Positions 61,051 to 64,000 of a stretch of 64,000 nt of DNA are shown here, in pieces. The notes beneath the pieces were generated by a model, which saw only the letters and a list, made by a program, of their open reading frames with translations, searched no databases and was not told the origin of the DNA. The stretch comes from Ricinus communis (lineage: Eukaryota > Streptophyta > Magnoliopsida > Malpighiales > Euphorbiaceae). Each line of letters opens with the position of its first letter. Position 1 is the first letter of the stretch. Position numbers and translations under genes: made by a program. The stretch spans positions 2,108,001-2,172,000 of the forward strand of contig NC_063256.1 in NCBI RefSeq assembly GCF_019578655.1, read 5' to 3'.

Positions 61051-64000
61051 CTATTCACCCCTGGAAAATGAATCCTGCCGAGTTAATGCATAGTTCCCAT
61101 CTGGAAGGCTTTGATTCTCACTATTTACTGCATCAACTTTTGAACAAAGGAAGAAGAAGGAAGATGTATATATGGTCACATGCCACATGCTGCAAACCAA
61201 TTCACAGGCCAAATGTCAATGGCAGAGAGAGAGAGAGAGAGAAGGTGAGAATAATCCATAATACCTGTGCCATATCCAGTAGCTCTCACTGCTTTCCAGT
61301 TTCCAGCTTATAGCTGCCATGACCAATGCAGTCGAGCCCGCTAGTACAAAACCCCATCGGAATCTTCTCAGAAGTGTCTTGAGTAGATTTTTGAACCATC
61401 CTCTAATGGTTTGCCATCTAAGAATAATAAACATCCTCAGCTTTCTTGGAAGAGAAATTTAAAATTAACTATTTCACTATTTAGGCATGCATATGCTATA
61501 TTGAGCATTATTACTGGACACATTCAAGGCAAGACAGATGATCTTGATGACAAATCTAAGAATTTAGTAAGGTGACTGGTTAGCCTTTATATTAAATTAC
61601 ATGTGTTCTAGAATGTCGTGCTGAATAGCAGACTTAGATCATTGACTACACATTTTGTCTTTTGACAAGCAGTCAAAACTCATCAGGGTGCCCCAGCACC
61701 TGTTAGAAAACCTGAATTCAATACAGCTGACAAAATTATTTAAGCTGATGCATAAATTTGCCATAACCTACTGAGCCAATTAGATTATCGAAGTAAACCT
61801 CATTATATAGGGAGAATACTCACCCTGTGGGCATACTGAAACAGAATTCTGTAGAAAAGGAGAATGACCTAAAGTTGGTAGAGAACTCTATTAGCCACCC
61901 AACAAAAAGACCAAGTGCTCCGATTGCCATCACAAGAATAATATTGGAAGACCTGCAAATTTTATCATGGTTAACTTCTTAAATGCTAATTGTGTCTATT
62001 AGATGAATGAAACATTCTGAATACCTGGTAGCCTTGGTTATAGCCATGAGAGCTGTGAGAATGGAAACAGCTGTCTGAATTGTCCTCTTATAAGCTTCAT
62101 TAATGGTAGTTAAGTATACAAAAGTGCTCACCACAGCCATAAAAGAGAGCCAAAAGTCCATGAACTGAAATAGTTTCAATTTCACAAACCGTAAAAACCT
62201 AGTCTTTTTATTTCACAATAAAAGAAATATATAAAACAAGACATTAGGGCTTAAGCATTAGTGCGTCTCTGTACATGCCAGTCTGGTTTAGAGAAGCAGA
62301 ATTAAGAGTCCATGGAAGAATATTCAACAATATCTGGAAGTTGCTTATTTATCTTGTTTTGTGTTTCTCATTTCATAAGGCCTGTAAAATCCCTTCCAAA
62401 CCTGATTTGACAATGGTTTGCTTGATGATGTCACATAAAACCTATGAGCAATCTTTCTAGGTGATCAAAATTTGTAACCCCCATTAATTATCATATGAAA
62501 TAATATTAACTCATACCTGCAAGACACCAAATGATAATGCACACCAGGTGCCTACATCGCATGCATGATATAACCCGCTTGAAATTCCACTAGATGTGAA
62601 GAGCACCCATTCTGCCAATGCCTGTATAAAGCAATTAAATGTTCTTTTGTAATGTGAAGCTTAAACAGATCAAAAAGTTCATCTCATTTGGTCAACATAA
62701 CTTAATTCCAGCTTTGAATTTTCTCCTAATCAAACAATTAACTGTACATGGATCACCAATCTATTTGATATCTACAACAGTATCCTTTGAAATTTATAAG
62801 TGTCACCAACCCCTCTCATTAGCTGTTAACAACAAAGTTCATATTAGAACTAAGCTGAGCAATATATGTAAGAGGTTTAGTGAGTTGTACTGCAAAAATA
62901 ACATTGATTTATAGTTTTCACCTAAAAGCTACCAGCAAATGTCACTGTCAGATTTTTTAAATTTGTTAATCCTAACAATGACATAATGGACAGCGTTACC
63001 TTTTTCCGAAGAGCCCAATATGCAGGAAGTATAGCTGCGGCATTTGATGCAATAAGAGCAATCGATTGTTGTATATGCCCTGCATTAGTTCAGATAATTG
63101 ATCAGGTAAAACCACTACATTATAGCTTAAAACAAAGAACCAGTGTAAAGCTCCTCAAATAAGCCTCTCCTCATGATCACGATGACTGCAACATGAATCA
63201 CCTGACCATCATGGGCCCTGTGACTTCCAAACTTAACAATTTTATTCACAGGTTAATAGTTGATAGACATTTTAAGATCACTGTATTAGGAAGCGAAAAC
63301 CCTGGAAACCACAAATTGATCCATATGATCACAACCTCATTAAGACATAAGTGAATGACACTCAGTAAACAGAGAACTTAAGGTTTAAACTAAAGATGTC
63401 CCAAAATATCGTCCCAAAATCTATTGTGATCCAGAGACTATTAAATAGAAACAGAAGAATTAATCAAATTCATAGCAAACCTGTCAAATTGTATGGCTCA
63501 CATTCATGAGTTCTCTGGCAACCTTACTTTCTCTTTGAAGACAACCATTTGTTTGTTAAACAATGAAGTCATTTGTGCGCTAGTAAATGATTCAGCTTAA
63601 TTCTTTTGGAAAAATTAATTACACAGCACATACAAACATATGTAGGGGAAAAACTTCATACATTACAATAAACCATCATGTACCTCGATGTGAAACAATT
63701 TCAACACTGCAGTCAAAGCCTCCATGAGTTCGGTCACAGGAGCAAAAGCTGAAAAGCAAAAGAAGAGCATAACTACAGGAGCCAGTAAGGCAAAAAACAT
63801 ATGCCGGCTGAGGTCTAAACCATAAATGTGGGTGTCAAAAACAACTATAGTCCTTCCAAGTAAAATCATTTATCAAGAAGTGCAAGCTATTCATGCAATG
63901 AACTAAGCAACAACAGAAAGTGCAAAGGCAATGCCAAAACCTGTACGAAGTTAATCCACTGGCATCCAAAGCAACTTTGCACTCCCCATGAGAAGAGCAT
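61051..64000 (-). CDS. TMEM8/PGAP6-like multi-pass membrane protein, 5' part missing
   Basis: Eight exons are visible (64000-63941, 63748-63684, 63079-63000, 62621-62517, 62164-62025, 61952-61824, 61417-61265, 61189-61051), all in phase. The gene runs off the right edge, so the N-terminal part is missing. The first two exons encode an EGF-like module with six well-spaced cysteines (CSSHGEC, FCSCDRTHGGFDC). Several hydrophobic helices follow: IALIASNAAAILPAYWAL, WLSFMAVVSTFVYL, IILVMAIGALGLFVGWL and FVLAGSTALVMAAISW. A conserved YHACDVG segment typical of TMEM8 proteins, which belong to the CREST superfamily of putative hydrolases, lies between the helices. The stop is at 61051. In animals PGAP6/TMEM8A is a GPI-specific phospholipase. 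The plant enzyme is uncharacterised, and activity is only inferred. Confidence 0.88.
61223..61241. repeat. (GA)n tract in the last intron of the TMEM8-like gene
   Basis: A run of about nine GA units between the last two exons; it is CT-rich on the transcribed strand. Confidence 0.8.

Noticed and set aside
1..64000. CRISPR array, prophage or bacterial operon
   Set aside because: Intron-rich plant genes throughout. The only tandem repeats are microsatellites and the duplications listed.

Overview
The window is nuclear DNA from a flowering plant. Genes have many short introns with GT-AG borders, intergenic DNA is very AT-rich with long (TA)n runs, a tRNA-Tyr gene carries an intron, and every protein I recognise belongs to a land-plant family. 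Overall similarity looks like a rosid eudicot. A Malpighiales/Euphorbiaceae genome such as castor or a relative is my guess, but the sequence alone does not settle the species.

Layout. An ATG8-interacting membrane protein (ATI1/ATI2 type, minus, 539-2293) stands head to head with a HAD-superfamily hydrolase (plus, 3503-5714). Next come an ER MESD-like chaperone ending in KDEL (minus, 6318-7406), an AT-rich gap with a decayed receptor-kinase fragment, mitochondrial beta-cyanoalanine synthase (plus, 10764-13201), an intron-containing tRNA-Tyr (minus, 13935-14021) and a fibrillarin gene that has decayed into a pseudogene (plus, 14950-17747). The 14-exon gene for the SWI/SNF ATPase BRAHMA fills 19648-30174 on plus. 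A UBE2H-type ubiquitin-conjugating enzyme (minus, 31243-33148) and an ARID-ELM2-SANT regulator of ARID1 type (minus, 38028-40825) follow.

From about 41 to 47.4 kb the DNA is repeat-rich and gene-free. It ends in a 258-bp tandem duplication carrying two broken copies of an organelle-type tRNA-His gene. The right end holds a membrane-anchored RING-H2 ligase of RHB1A type (minus, 48947-50174), a PLS-class PPR protein (plus, 52990-54852), a calmodulin-binding receptor-like cytoplasmic kinase of CRCK type (plus, 57697-59660) and the 3' part of a TMEM8-like membrane protein (minus, 61051 to beyond the window).

The gene order is informative. As I recall them, the Arabidopsis counterparts are ATI1, BRM, UBC6, ARID1 and the PPR gene At2g46050 on chromosome 2, and ATI2, RHB1A and CRCK2 close together at the top of chromosome 4. 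The window therefore looks like one intact ancestral block whose members were later shared out between two duplicated Arabidopsis segments. Two chromatin regulators (BRM and the ARID protein) flank a ubiquitin E2. No operon-like co-transcription is implied: each gene has its own promoter.

I found no clearly new biological system. The strongest second-look items are the fibrillarin pseudogene, the tandem organelle-derived trnH relics, a GC-AG intron, an in-frame 90-nt intron and a set of upstream ORFs in BRM, and the dispersed inverted repeats at 42.8 and 46.9 kb. Exon borders were read by eye from splice signals, open reading frame and family resemblance. Phases add up for every intact gene model.
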